Shown here one piece after another: positions 32,240-43,054 of a stretch of DNA of 64,000 nt. The position numbers and the translations under genes are program-made. Under the pieces are notes generated by a model, which worked only from the letters and a program-made list of their open reading frames with translations, ran no database searches and had not been told where the DNA came from. Source of the DNA: Basidiobolus meristosporus CBS 931.73 (Eukaryota > Basidiobolomycota > Basidiobolomycetes > Basidiobolales > Basidiobolaceae). The DNA is taken from contig MCFE01000142.1 in NCBI GenBank assembly GCA_002104905.1, forward strand, positions 62,001 through 126,000. Direction: 5' to 3'. Within the stretch, counting starts at the first letter, position 1. Every line of letters starts with the position of its first letter.

Positions 32240-34879
32240 TTATATTGCACCCAATTGTTCTTTACAACCGTAGATTGCCCCACGTGCCCTGGCACAGTAC
32301 AATGGATCAAGTCTTATCACTATGGGGGAGGGCCACTGTGAGTGGCTCTCTGCAATGATGTAATCCTTTAATAAAGTTTCAACTGTCTCACTGATATATT
32401 CTGTGTCAGTTTTTGAGTTCCTATAGGCATTTTGCTTGATGGGGTATTTGTCAGCAAGGTGGACATGGTCATATACCCTGGGTATATGGCCAATTACCTG
32501 GTTCTTAGAAAATACTTGAGCAAGAGGGTGCATTTCCTCTAGGAACTTGTCTTGTAGCATAGGTGGTAGACTGGGTCCACATCCAGTTTGAGGAGCTCCT
32601 CTTCTGGTTCCTCACTTTTAGGTGGTCCTTGGTTGTTTCTGTCAACTTCCTCTATGTTTGATAACAGCACACCTCTGGGCAGTACCACCTCATGTTGCCC
32701 AATGTTAACAACAAAGCATTTCACATTTTGCGCTTCAAATTTTGGTGGTATCCATACTTTAAGGATCAAGATTTCTTCCAGATTGTCAAATACCTTTGTT
32801 GCGGTTATCATTCTTCCCTTCATTGAATAGCTATTGGTGTCTCCAGAGGGATCTCCATCTCACTGGCAGATGGTATTTTTATTACCTTTTGTGTGATGAT
32901 TGGAGACTGTGATGGTTCCACCTCTTTTAGCTGTCACACTATTGCTACACACCTTGATCATATTGGTGATATATATCAGTGGGATACTCTTGGTGTCCCA
33001 CCTGAGCTCAGATGCACTGCAGAGTATGTCCATCTTATATTGGATAAACCAATTTCTGCCAATAAGTAGGTTTTTGGCTGCAGTGGGTAGGACCACAACA
33101 TCTTAGTGTATAATCAGGTTACCTAGCCAGATGGGGCAATTAGGTACCATGCCTACTCTTGTGTCAAGTTGGTCATTTGCTAGCCATAATCAAATGGTGT
33201 CATTGGGGACTATGTCTAATTTTAGATATTTTGCTAATGACTCTGACATGATCAACATAGAGGATTGTGTGCCAATGAAGGCAGGAATCTCCTTTTTCTC
33301 CATACATACCTGTATGTTTGTACCCTTATTTGGCTTTTGTAGGACCATCTGGTTGACATGAAGGGTTGTTATCTCCTTCAATCCCACTAACAATTCTTTG
33401 ACTAGAGCCAGGGCAAGTCTCAGTAGATTGTTTATTGGGAGGGTTTCCTTGATTTGCTTTATTACCTTCATTATTGGGAATAGGCAGTGGGAGGACATAC
33501 TAGTGTTCCTAGTTTGCTACAATACTTCTTCCCAAGGCTCATCCTGTACTTCTTCACTCACTTCTATGTTCTTTCCCTTTGACAGAACCCATACTATTGG
33601 TTCCTTTGCCTCTCCTCTAGAAGCATCATGTCAATGGTTCTTCTTCCTCACTTTGACTGTTTTGACTGGAGGGCTGAAGTTGTTTAAGTCATGTTGGCCT
33701 CCTGGCAAGGGACTCTTTCTTTTGATGCCTTCTTCTCCTTTGTTTCCAGTACAGGTTCTTGTCTGTACCACTTTTTGCATTTGTGGGTTCTGTGATCTAC
33801 ATTTCTGCATACACAACATGGATACTATTGTTGTTGTTATTCCATTGGTTGGGTCAGGGCTTGTACCTGGGCCTTTAGATCTACAACAGCTTCTTGAGCA
33901 TATTGCATTCTTTGGGAACTTCTTGGACATTATTGATTGAGAGTTCTTGGACCTTTTGTTGTATTTCTCTAACTCACAGTCTTTTGTGGAGGCAATGTTT
34001 CCTTTCTTACAGGGGATCCCTGTTCCTCAATCACCTTACTTTCCTATTGCTGTCCCATCCTGTGTCAAATGCAACTCTCTCAAACTTATTGAACCACTTG
34101 AGGGCCTTCTCTATCTTCCCTTTGTACATTCTCAGTTTCATTGTAGTAGTCATTACCTCACTTATGCTTATTTTGCAAAGACAGTACCAAATCTGTGGGC
34201 TATTACTGACTCTACTTGGTAGTTGGGAGAGCTTGTGGATCAAGTCAGTACCACTTGATTCAAAATAGCATACAATAGAAGGTATTAAGGTAAAAAGACT
34301 TATGTTTATTATGTCAAAAAATCTGTCCCCTTCAACTTGCTTCAGTTGGATATAAATATATATCTCACTCAGAGGGGCTTTTGTGATAGATAATGTGTTA
34401 TAAAATAGGGGTGTGAGCACCTTCCTGTTATGGTAAGTGCTCTAACTAGGTAAGTACTGGAATAGGAGGAGGGACATATGAGGAACTCATAGGGAGGATA
34501 CTGGGGAGACTATGGGTTGGACTCTGGGGGAACTCTTGGGCAAAGAGTGGGTATTATATTTAGTACTCATGCACTGTAGCTTCTCCCTCCCATGCTGTGA
34601 CAGGTTTTTCTGTGGGCTTCAACCTTGGGCACCATTGTTGTGCCTCAAAGACTGGACAGGGCTCCTCTGCTATTATATCAGGAAATGGCTCAATTCTTGG
34701 CTGTGACATTGAGCTGCTGAAGTTCCCTCTTTGAAGCAAAAAACTTGCTTTCTCTACCTGGGATATTGATTGCTCTACACCTATTACCTGCTCATGCTGT
34801 TTCTGGACTGTTTCCTGATTTCTCTTGGCCATTGCATCTGACCTATCAGCCACTGCACCTTATTGCCTTATTAATGCTT
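32240..34879 (-). mobile_element. Second Ty3/gypsy lineage, decayed, 3'-truncated
   Basis: On the minus strand from right to left: Gag start (34853-34560, MADRSDAMAKRN), capsid (34420-34031, ALKWFNKFERVAFDTGW), a degraded knuckle/basic region (33930-33631), protease (33498-33190, active site FIGTQSS in place of a D-T/S-G motif), linker (33096-32539), and the RT N-terminus (32560-32330, LADKYPIKQNAYR; WPSPIVI). The rest of pol is missing; a MITE-like tip and other repeat sequence follow at about 32320. Not functional. Confidence 0.75.
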
Positions 34880-35195
34880 TGGTGTGGTGGTGTACAAGTC
34901 CAAAAGAGATATACAACCAGCACTTCTCAAGTGTTTTGTGGGTGGGGTGCTCACTGGGTATAATAGCCTCTGGCAAAGGCTTGCTAGGAATACCTGGGTT
35001 CTGTCTTTACTCTAATAAGAAGGGGAATAATGCCACAAGCTTGTCAAGGGAAACTATTGAGTTAAAATCTTCAACTTAGTTGGTGTCTTAACAATAGCAT
35101 GTGCCAGGTTCAGCATCCTTTGAGATGACAATGTACTATAGCTTCCAAAGTCAAAACAACTCTAAACTCCTCCAGCTAGGACTTGATAAGAATGC
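34880..35195 (-). repeat. LTR/leader repeat of the second gypsy lineage
   Basis: Reverse complement of 1-330. It lies directly upstream of the Gag start at 34853, where the 5' LTR end or leader is expected. Confidence 0.6.
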
Positions 35196-35765
35196 AGCTG
35201 TGGTAAATGGTTACAAAGACAGAAAAGTATGTTTGCCTGTACAAGAACAAGCTTGTAAAGGAAATAAATATAATAACAGATACCTATTTGGAGTATTCCT
35301 CACAATGAGTGCCTCAAAGGTCAGTTAACTGTCAGCACAGTTTTTGGGCAGTGTCCTACAGTCTTTGATTGGAACTTTAGGTAGCAGCAGGCAGCAGTGC
35401 TCACACTAATCAACAAGTTGGTAAACTGATAAAAGGGATGATGGTTTATTGTTGAGGGATGGCCTCCCTTATGAACTTCTCTCACTGGCTAAGTGATTAC
35501 TATTCATGGTATTCCAGTAGGTTGCCAGAGATCAATATTATGGTAAATGACATCAGGAGCTAAGAAGATTCTAGGCATCAGTGGAATTCTTGATGACATC
35601 ACCATGAGCTAAAAATATGCCAAGAATGTCCTGGAAGGTTCTAAAAGGCACAGCACATCTAACCAATCAGGAATCAGTAGTCTGAAACCTGTGCAACATA
35701 GAAATACCATATATGGTATTGAAATGGTAGGGATGGTAACATAGACCTAGATCATGTGTCACAGG
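35196..35765. other. Unassigned repeat-like interval
   Basis: No gene is recognised. Probably the rest of the LTR or flank of the preceding gypsy, or an older insertion. A short imperfect palindrome, ATACCATATATGGTAT, is at about 35706-35721. Confidence 0.35.
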
Positions 35766-36235
35766 TACTGACGCGGGTACCTGCCTTATATAGATACATA
35801 TACTGATCACAAAGCTGAATAACATCTGGGAATACTTATGCTAATCACTAATCAGGGTAAACATCATAAGGGGATAATAATGATAATATGTGCAAAATAA
35901 GAATGGGATAATACTGATTAGATAAAATATGGATAAGTATATCATAATGGCTATGTGAATAATCTTGTCTGTGGGAGGTGTGTTCACCCTACCACACCGG
36001 TCCTGACACAGGTACTTGCTTAATATAGAAGCACTTACACCAAGTAATCTCATACAAAGTGAGGTATAACCTATGCAATAAATAAGCAGGTATCATACTT
36101 AACTAGCTAATGGGATAGTACTGCTCAGATAAGACAAATTGGATAAAATTAATATAAGGGTTGTAGAGAAATAGGGAAGTAAACAATATGGGAATGACAC
36201 ATCTGTCAGTAGGTGTCACTATGACCTCACTACAG
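35766..36235. repeat. Diverged tandem duplication, two ~235-bp units
   Basis: Unit 1 (35766-36000) and unit 2 (36001-36235) share the same order of words: CTGACRCRGGTACYTGC, TTATATAGA/TTAATATAGA, CTAATGGGATA-like, GGGATARTACTG, GATAAAAT..GGATAA, TCTGT.....GGTGT. Identity is moderate. Several differences are CpG against CpA (GACGCGGG against GACACAGG). Confidence 0.6.
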
Positions 36236-36317
36236 CACTTTACAGGATGTCCTCAGCAGCAAGCAATTCAAATCTTTCCACATTGGAAGAAGCTCAAAGA
36301 AATCAGCAAGAGCTCAC

Positions 36318-36550
36318 TGTTGTATCCAAGAGAAAAGTGTAATAAAACTCTTGAATGAGTCAACTGAACCTAGGTAACAACTAAGCACAGAATCTTAGCA
36401 TTGTCAAGGGTGACAGAAATATAAGCAGAGAAGTTCAGGTCTAATATTGGCTTTGTTTATAGTTGAGTTGAGCTCTAAATGTGACAGAGTAGGTCTGCTA
36501 TACAGGCTAGGCTTGGTGTTCTTTGTGAATGCTAGATATGCTAGGCTTGG
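36318..36550 (-). repeat. Partial LTR, inverted copy of 44758-45123
   Basis: TGTTGTATCCAAGAGAAA ... GCTAGATATGC is the reverse complement of the right two-thirds of 44758-45123. It abuts the protease of the chromodomain-type gypsy element. The opposite orientation means the two cannot be the normal LTR pair of that element. Confidence 0.7.
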
Positions 36551-38076
36551 ATTTAACACAGCTAAATGCCATAGAGGTGCTGCTCAAACTCAACAGCCAA
36601 TCATATGTAGTACTACTGAATACTGGATCATCTAAAACTATTGTATTACCCAATGTAGTAAAAGAACTCAAGTCAGAAGCAGAAAAGCAACCAGGAAAAA
36701 CCATACTTGCAGCTAAGGACCTTTCAGCCTCAAGAATTGATATCACCAACCCAATCATCATACATTGTGGTTTAATAACTATGATTCAGAAAATGGGAGT
36801 TATTGAAATTCCAGATGGACCTCTGGTAGTCAATGGTTTAGACACCTTGACCAAATTTGGCTTTCACATAGGTGGACTACCAGTTTCCTATTCTGGATTC
36901 ACTAGATTTCAGCACCGATACTGAATTAGATTCTAGAAATCATCTCACCCCAGCTGGCAGAAGAAGAGTCAACCCCAACTTTTCAAGCATATTCCCAATC
37001 AGTTGAATTGAATATTTAGCCAGCCATAGAAATCAACCAAGCCATTCTAAGGAACTGTTTCTGCACTATTTCAGAATCCATAGTTATGCCAGAAGCCTCA
37101 CCTGGTGAGTCTACATGGCAAAGTCAATACCCAATTCTGCATTCATGTCAGCACTTGGATGATGAAATAATCCAAAAGTGGGCTGACAATAGAGTTATTA
37201 CTCCAACCCCATGACAACACAACATTCAACAGCCCTTTAATGCTTGCATCTCAGAAAGAGGTTGATGGAAATCTAACTCTGAAGAGACCTTGTTTGGACC
37301 CCAGAGCACTAAACAAGCTTTTCCAAAATGATAAATTTCCACTTCCAAAAATCCAGGGTATTGTTCCCTCACTATTAGGAGCAAGACTACGCTCTAAGTT
37401 GGACTTGAAGGATATATATCACCAATTACAGATCCATCCTGATCATCATCATAAGACTGCCTTTACTTGGAATGGTATGCAATGGATGTTTCAGGGAGCT
37501 CCCTTTGGCCTAAAGATACTTATCAGCAAGTTCCAAAGGGTCATGACTATAATACTCATGAATGTGCCATATCCCTTAGTATTTGTTGATGGTGTTATCA
37601 TATTTTCCACAAACCATGATGATCATGCAACTCATGTTATCAATGCAATTAATAGACCAACAGCTGCTGGACTGATTCTTAATGCTGAAAAGTGCAGCCT
37701 TGCTTGCCTCAAAGTTAATCCACTTGGATGCATAGGTACATCAGCTGACCACCAACTAGACCCTTTCAAGCTGGTTAATATTCTGGAATGGCCAAAACCC
37801 ACTGGCAGCAAGCAACTTCAGGATTATGTTGGATTATTCAAATACTTCACAATGCACATACCACTAATGTCCTTATTTAGTGCCCCTTTAGATGCAATAC
37901 GCTATAGCCCTGATCTTCCCTCTGCCTGCAAAAAGACTCATGATGAAGCACTTGAGTCACTCTGCCAATTGCCCCCACTAGTACCCACCTTATCCTGTTC
38001 AGACAATGCCAAGACCTTTTCCTATGAGAAATCTCAAGCATTGAATTCATCTGACTTTCAGCTGGTATTGTGTTGA
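36551..38076 (+). pseudogene. Chromodomain-lineage gypsy protease and RT (left half)
   Basis: Protease at 36529-36924 (LLNTGSSKTIVLP; catalytic Asp changed to Asn; IHCGLITM). RT at 37240-38076: DPRALNKLFQNDKFPLPKI, LDLKDIYHQLQIHPDHHHKTAF, FQGAPFGLKI, then FVDGVIIFS where YxDD is expected (catalytic site lost). The text runs into a non-coding insert at about 38060. No gag is seen upstream. The element continues at 43055 after the copia-B insertion. Confidence 0.82.
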
Positions 38077-38358
38077 TATTCTGTGGTATTCTGATGGTGT
38101 TTAGCTGGTATTCAGCTGGTATTTTTGGTTCAAAATATCAAATGCATTTTTTAATGAAAGCAAAAAGCAGCTAATTACCAAATTTAGCATATATGCTAGT
38201 TGGCCTAGTCTCCGCCTGGGGAATCTGTTTGCTTGCCTGCCAATCAACTTACAACAGAGATATTGAGAGTTGTCAATTTTGAGAAACTTGAAATTCAGCT
38301 GATATTAGGATGGTATTTTGCTGGCCTTTTCTTATTTTTTTTCTCAGAGTTTACTGTT
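38060..38358. repeat. Small unidentified insert in the gypsy pol
   Basis: Between RT and the RNase H start (FTVAT at ~38348) lies about 250 bp without a pol counterpart. It carries several AGCTGGTATT words (near 38069, 38103, 38117 and a variant near 38296). It may be a MITE, but I could not find termini. Confidence 0.4.
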
Positions 38359-38363
38359 GCTAC

Positions 38364-38712
38364 TGTTGTAAGAGTCTTGGAGATATTGGAAGTGATTTGG
38401 AGAACAAGTAAATTATGTGGTTTTCACTTAATGATTTATTGAATGTAAAAGTAGTATTTATACTTTTACATGGTCTTGGCATTACAAACACGTAGAATAG
38501 GTTAAGGAAGGTCCCAAGAACATGTGTGCAAAGTTTGGGGCTGTTTGGACAACTTTGAGAATTTTCATGTTCTGGGTACCTGGTATTTTGGTGAAAATAT
38601 TCTAAGTAAATTCCAACAAGGAATTTGGTCAGTATTCTCTAGGATTTGAAGGTGATGATCTAAGTGACTAAGTTAGGTGAATATTTAGGTGGAATTACGA
38701 ATTTTTACAACA
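38364..38712 (-). repeat. 3' LTR of copia B
   Basis: TGTTGTAA to TTACAACA on the plus strand; the ends form perfect TGTTGT/ACAACA inverted repeats. Confidence 0.95.
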
Positions 38713-38721
38713 CTCCCACTC
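38713..38721 (-). promoter_or_regulatory. Polypurine tract of copia B
   Basis: The minus strand reads AGTGGGAG immediately before the LTR start TGTTGTAA. The same word precedes the related LTRs at 47487 and 47569. Confidence 0.75.
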
Positions 38722-38723
38722 AG

Positions 38724-40508
38724 CTAAATGTTCATACTGACTAGTCCTAATTTTGACCTAAGATAATCAAACTTGTCTCTAGCTAATGGTTTGGTAAATA
38801 TGTCTGCAATCATTTCATCTGTAGGACAGTAAACTAAGCTAACTAAGTTATTCTCTATAGCTTCATGTATGAAATGATGTCTAATATCTATGTGCTTGGT
38901 TCTAGCATGAAAAGTTGGATTTCTACCTAATTGTATACATCCTTGATTATCTTGAAATAAAGTAATAGGCATTTTTTGACATAGGCCTAAATCTGTAAAG
39001 AGTTTTCTTAACCACATTGCTTCTTTTGTAGCTTCACAGGCTGCCATATACTCTGCCTCTGTAGTAGAAAGTGCTACGGTGGGTTGCTTTCTTGAATTCC
39101 ATGAAATTGCTCCTTTACAGTAACGAAAGGTATATCCTATGGTGGATCTTCTGTCTTCCAAATTTCGTCCCCAATCAGCATCAGAGTATCCCACAAGGTC
39201 CTGTTCTGAATCCTTATAAGTGTATCTTAAGCAGATATCAGCAGTTCCTTTTAGGTATCTAAAAATTCGCTTAACTGCTGCAATATGATCAGATCCATAG
39301 TTCTTATTATGTTGGCTGACAACTCCCACTGAATATGAGATATCTGGACGTGTTCCAAGCATGATATACATCAGACTGCCAACCATAGATTGATAAGGAA
39401 AGTCAGGGCTTTCAGATGGCACCAAGCTCTCTTGATTTGGTTGAGTTTTGACCAAGTTAAGGTTTGTCTCCATTGGGGTAGCTGCAGGTTTACAGTCTTC
39501 CATTTTGTACTTCTTTAGTATATCTTGAATATACTTGGATTGGCTTAGGATAATAGTCTGGGTACTTCTGTCTATGGAGAACTTAATCCCTAAGTAGTAA
39601 CTAAGTTCTCCTAAATCAGACATCTTGAACTCCTTAGATAGGTTGGATTTAGTCTCTTCCAATGTTTCTAGGTTATTGGCGGCTATAATAAGATCATCCA
39701 CATATAGAGCTAATAGAACTGGATTTGCTTTATCTGGCTTATAGTATATACTATATTCAGCATTACTCCTTTTGAAACTCAAAGATTCCAAATAAGAATC
39801 TATCTTGCAATTCCAGGCTCTCGGTGATTGTTTGAGACCATATAGTGACTTTTTAAGCTTGCAGACCAAATGGGGGTTATCTTGGTCAACAAACCCATCA
39901 GGCTGGTCCATATACACATCCTCATCAAGTTCTCCATTCAAAAATGCAGTTTTTACATCCATTTGATGAATAAAAAACTTATATTTGGCTGCAATAGCCA
40001 ATATTAATCTGATGGAATTAAACTTGGCTACCAGTGCAAAGGTCTCAGTATACTCAAGTCCTTTTGTTTGAGAGTATCCTTTGGCTACAAGTCTTTCTTT
40101 GTATCTTTCAATTGTACCATCAGCCTTGTACTTTGTCTTGAAGACCCATCTGCATCCAATTGATTTTTGGTTGATTGGTAATTTGACTAAGTCCCAAGTT
40201 TGATTTTCCATCAGGGCCTGATATTCCTCAGTCATTGCAGATCTCCAAAACTTTGTCTGAGGGCTATTTAGGGCCTCTTTTACAGTCTGGGGCTCATCAA
40301 TATGGACTGAATAGGCATACGCTAAGTTTGTACCCTCATTGATATAGTAATTTGGGCTATTTCTTGTCCGCTTGGATCTCCGGGCATTTGATACTGGAAT
40401 GATCACTTCTGGGATATTCCTGGGCACTGATTCTGGCTGAACCACGGTTGTAGAGTCCTCTGGAGTGAAAAAATTTTCATTGTTTTGCTCTGATTCTAAT
40501 TCTGACAA
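38724..40508 (-). CDS. Copia B reverse transcriptase and RNase H (part of Pol)
   Basis: 594 codons are open. Residues ~85-330 are reverse transcriptase: GCRWVFKTKYKADG, HQMDVKTAFLNG (183-192), SLYGLKQSPRAW, and the catalytic YVDD at 269-272. Residues ~455-590 are RNase H: YSDADWGRN, VALSTTEAEYMAACEA, ARTKHIDIRHHF, EMIADIFTKPLAR. All key residues I know are intact. The apparent start MSELESEQ is not a true start; the frame continues the integrase ORF after a one-base shift near 40490-40508. It copies the element RNA into DNA inside virus-like particles. Confidence 0.9.
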   Translation of the reverse strand: MSELESEQNNENFFTPEDSTTVVQPESVPRNIPEVIIPVSNARRSKRTRNSPNYYINEGTNLAYAYSVHIDEPQTVKEALNSPQTKFWRSAMTEEYQALMENQTWDLVKLPINQKSIGCRWVFKTKYKADGTIERYKERLVAKGYSQTKGLEYTETFALVAKFNSIRLILAIAAKYKFFIHQMDVKTAFLNGELDEDVYMDQPDGFVDQDNPHLVCKLKKSLYGLKQSPRAWNCKIDSYLESLSFKRSNAEYSIYYKPDKANPVLLALYVDDLIIAANNLETLEETKSNLSKEFKMSDLGELSYYLGIKFSIDRSTQTIILSQSKYIQDILKKYKMEDCKPAATPMETNLNLVKTQPNQESLVPSESPDFPYQSMVGSLMYIMLGTRPDISYSVGVVSQHNKNYGSDHIAAVKRIFRYLKGTADICLRYTYKDSEQDLVGYSDADWGRNLEDRRSTIGYTFRYCKGAISWNSRKQPTVALSTTEAEYMAACEATKEAMWLRKLFTDLGLCQKMPITLFQDNQGCIQLGRNPTFHARTKHIDIRHHFIHEAIENNLVSLVYCPTDEMIADIFTKPLARDKFDYLRSKLGLVSMNI

Positions 40509-41748
40509 TTGGTGGACTTGAGATCAAATTTTTGTCATCATCTGATGTCATTTTTTGTGAAAATTTTGAATTTTCATCAAACAACACATCCCTGGACTTG
40601 ATCAGCTTCTTTGCTTTGGTATTGCAGAGTCTGTATGCCTTACTCTCATTGCAGTAGCCCAAAAATATGCATTTTACACTTTTTGGCTCAAATTTTGACT
40701 GATTTCCGGCCAGTTTTTTGGCATATGCTGTACACCCAAATATTCTTAGATGTTCTGCACTTGGTCTGTATCCATACCATGCTTCAAATGGAGTAGAATC
40801 ACAAAGTATTCTGTTATAACTCCTATTTTTAAGATAAACAGCAGTGGCAACTGATTCCGCCCAAAAATCATAGGATAATTTTTGATCATGGATCATAGAT
40901 CTTGCCATATCAATTATTGATCTGTTAGCTTGTTCTGCTACTCCATTTTGCTGTGGGGAGTATGGTGCAGTAGTCTCTTGCTTTATCCCATGAATTTTGC
41001 AGAAGTGGATGAAGAGTTTGGAGGTATATTCTCCACCATTGTCAGAGCGTATTTTCTTGATTTTTTCACCAGTTTCTCTCTCCACCATGGCTTTAAACTC
41101 CCTGAACTTAGACAGAGCTTCTTCCTTTCTCTCCATGAAATAGACCCATATGTATCTTGTATAATCATCAATAAAAGTGATTAAATACTTCATCCCGCCT
41201 AAGGATAAATTTTGCATAGGTCCACACAGATCTGAGTGAATTAGATCTAATTTTTTCTTAGTTTTGATTAACCCAGAGCTCTTGAACGGTTGTCTGGCTT
41301 GTTTCCCATATATGCAGGCTTCACAGTGCTCCAAAATAGCTGGGGGATCAATATCCACTCCAGAAATTAGCTGATCTTTGATCATTTTACGCAAATAATC
41401 AAAATTGATGTGTCCAAATCTCCTGTGCCAAAGCATTGGTGTTTCTTCATTTAAGTTACTTATATTGGCTTCCAGATATGATGGAATATAAGTCAACTTG
41501 TTTAGATTCTGATCTCTGATGCCCGAAGCAATATGAGCACCATTTTGATCAGTGATCCTGCATCCAGAATTGTCAAAACTGAAACTGAGTCCTTCTGCTG
41601 TGGCCTTGCTTACAGAGAGTAGGTTCTTGGCTATTTCTGGTACATAGAGTACTTCTATAAAGGTCAGTGTATGGCTTCCTTCACTGCTTCTAAGGTTTAC
41701 TTGGATAGTTCCTTCTCCCACTGCATCAAGTGTTCTATCGTCACCCAT
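40477..41748 (-). CDS. Copia B integrase (part of Pol)
   Basis: 423 codons are open. Residues ~1-110 are the protease tail and pre-integrase region (LYVPEIAKNLLSVSKA). Integrase follows: the zinc-binding H-H-C-C (WHRRFGHINFDYL; CEACIYGK), the core with HSDLCGPM, FIDDYTRYIW, IRSDNGGEYTS and PQQNGVAEQANR, i.e. the D, D and E residues are kept. The C-terminal region ends with FLGYCNESKAYRL and KKLIKSRDVLFDE, typical of copia. The frame overlaps the RT ORF by about 30 nt with a one-base shift; a programmed shift is not expected in this family, so I read it as a mutation. Confidence 0.9.
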   Translation of the reverse strand: MGDDRTLDAVGEGTIQVNLRSSEGSHTLTFIEVLYVPEIAKNLLSVSKATAEGLSFSFDNSGCRITDQNGAHIASGIRDQNLNKLTYIPSYLEANISNLNEETPMLWHRRFGHINFDYLRKMIKDQLISGVDIDPPAILEHCEACIYGKQARQPFKSSGLIKTKKKLDLIHSDLCGPMQNLSLGGMKYLITFIDDYTRYIWVYFMERKEEALSKFREFKAMVERETGEKIKKIRSDNGGEYTSKLFIHFCKIHGIKQETTAPYSPQQNGVAEQANRSIIDMARSMIHDQKLSYDFWAESVATAVYLKNRSYNRILCDSTPFEAWYGYRPSAEHLRIFGCTAYAKKLAGNQSKFEPKSVKCIFLGYCNESKAYRLCNTKAKKLIKSRDVLFDENSKFSQKMTSDDDKNLISSPPIVRIRIRAKQ

Positions 41749-41835
41749 GAAAACCTTCTTAATTGAAATTTCTTGATATTGGGTAAAAAGTTCTTTTTGG
41801 TGTGTAAAGTGTTGAGAAGCTCCAGAGTCAATATA

Positions 41836-42669
41836 TCATGTCTGAGAATCCTTGTTTGTTGTCATATTTAGTGCAGATATGAATAGTCTATCTTCAGTTG
41901 TTGCAGCATTTCCATATTCAGGCTTCTTTGGCTGATAATCTCTCTTTTTGAAACACCAGTCTGATGTGTGTCCTTTCCTTTTGCAGTAGTTGCAAAATAG
42001 GTTGCTGTTGCCTTTGTAGGGTCTTGGGTACCTCCTTTGTTGGTTATCATTGCTTATTAAAGCATTTTCTTCTTCCTTCTTATTGGCGCTTGATTTTCTT
42101 AATTCTTCATCCAGGAGCCTTCCATATACGTAATTTAAGGTCAAATCTTCAGTTCTGGACTCTAGGGCTGATACAAGGCCCTGAAACTTGTCTGTCAGGC
42201 TATTCAGGATGGTAACTATCACATCCTCATCAGTAGTTGGTACGCCCACAGATTCCATCTCATCTACCAGCAGGGTAATTCTGTTAATTAGATTTTTCAT
42301 TTCTTCACCTGGCAGCATCTTTGTAGTAAAGAATTTTCTTCTCAGATATATCTTCTTGGCAGCTGAACATGACTGGTAGGTGTCTTCTAATGCCTTCCAG
42401 GCATTCTTTGCTATTTTTGCTCTTGAGCATTGAATTAGCAATTTGTCCTTGACATTAAGGCAAATGCAGTTAAAGGTACTTTGTTCTTTCTTCTGGTACT
42501 TCAAGGCTTCCTCTCCCAAGTCTTTAGGAGGGCATTCTTCTCCCATGACAATATCCCAAAGGCCTCTTTCTTGTAGCAGCATCTTCATCTTCACCTTCCA
42601 CACTTGGTAGTTAGATCCATCCAACTTTTCAGCAGAGGGAAAAATTCCAGTAATAGCAGTAGTAGACAT
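41836..42669 (-). CDS. Copia B Gag with zinc knuckle
   Basis: Start chosen at the ATG at 42669 (MSTTAITGIFPSAEKLDG); the earlier ATG at the primer site would give ten extra residues. It carries the UBN2-type Gag region (NYQVWKVKMKMLLQERGLW), then a CCHC knuckle CNYCKRKGHTSDWC (about residue 240). It ends at a TGA placed where the protease text TWYIDSGAS is expected, i.e. TGG to TGA by one G-to-A change, at 41836-41838. The DSGAS site follows directly, in frame. So Gag and Pol were one frame until recently. Confidence 0.9.
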   Translation of the reverse strand: MSTTAITGIFPSAEKLDGSNYQVWKVKMKMLLQERGLWDIVMGEECPPKDLGEEALKYQKKEQSTFNCICLNVKDKLLIQCSRAKIAKNAWKALEDTYQSCSAAKKIYLRRKFFTTKMLPGEEMKNLINRITLLVDEMESVGVPTTDEDVIVTILNSLTDKFQGLVSALESRTEDLTLNYVYGRLLDEELRKSSANKKEEENALISNDNQQRRYPRPYKGNSNLFCNYCKRKGHTSDWCFKKRDYQPKKPEYGNAATTEDRLFISALNMTTNKDSQT

Positions 42670-42688
42670 TGCAGAGAGTGACAGCTCA

Positions 42689-42700
42689 GGGCTCATAACC
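42689..42700 (-). promoter_or_regulatory. Primer-binding site of copia B (half-tRNA type)
   Basis: The minus strand reads GGTTATGAGCCC right after TTACAACA. Its complement, GGGCTCATAACC, is the anticodon stem-loop sequence of initiator tRNA-Met. Confidence 0.85.
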
Positions 42701-43049
42701 TGTTGTAAGAGTCTTGGAGATATTGGAAGTGATTTGGAGAACAAGTAGATTATGTGATTTTCACTTAATGATTTATTGAATGTAAAAGTAGTATTTATAC
42801 TTTTACATGGTCTTGGCATTACAAACACGTAGAATAGGTTAAGGAAGGTCCCAAGAACATGTGTGCAAAGTTTGGGGCTGTTTGGACAACTTTGAGAATT
42901 TTCATGTTCTGGGTACCTGGTATTTTGGTGAAAATATTCTAAGTAAATCCCAACAAGGAATTTGGTCAGTATTCTCTAGGATTTGAAGGTCATGATCTAA
43001 GTGACTAAGTTAGGTGAATATTTAGGTGGAATTACAAATTTTTACAACA
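42701..43049 (-). repeat. 5' LTR of copia B
   Basis: A 349-bp LTR with TATAAATA (42792-42799, minus strand) and AATAAA (42772-42777, minus strand) 14 nt apart, giving a short R region. Confidence 0.95.
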
Positions 43050-43054
43050 GCTAC

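Larger units (their letters stand above)
38364..43049 (-). mobile_element. Nearly intact Ty1/copia family B element with perfect target duplication
   Basis: 4,686 bp. LTRs are 349 bp each (38364-38712 and 42701-43049), flanked by GCTAC at 38359-38363 and 43050-43054. I count five differences between the LTRs, so this is a fairly recent insertion. Primer site, Gag, protease, integrase, RT, RNase H and polypurine tract are all in order. The polyprotein is broken by only one stop and one single-base frameshift, so it may be recently disabled. It splits the RNase H start of a gypsy element. Confidence 0.96.

Noticed and set aside
33398-34268. Long hydrophobic plus-strand frames resembling membrane proteins
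   Set aside because: They are antisense to the minus-strand gypsy gag and protease. Antisense of Lys/Glu-rich coding DNA gives Leu/Phe/Ser-rich text.
40477-40508. Programmed frameshift between integrase and RT of copia B
   Set aside because: Copia elements normally use a single Gag-Pol frame, and I see no slippery heptamer with a structure; a one-base mutation is simpler.
38364-43049. LTR ends TGTTGT/ACAACA taken as a DNA-transposon terminal repeat
   Set aside because: The 349-bp direct repeats, primer site and Pol genes make it an LTR retrotransposon.
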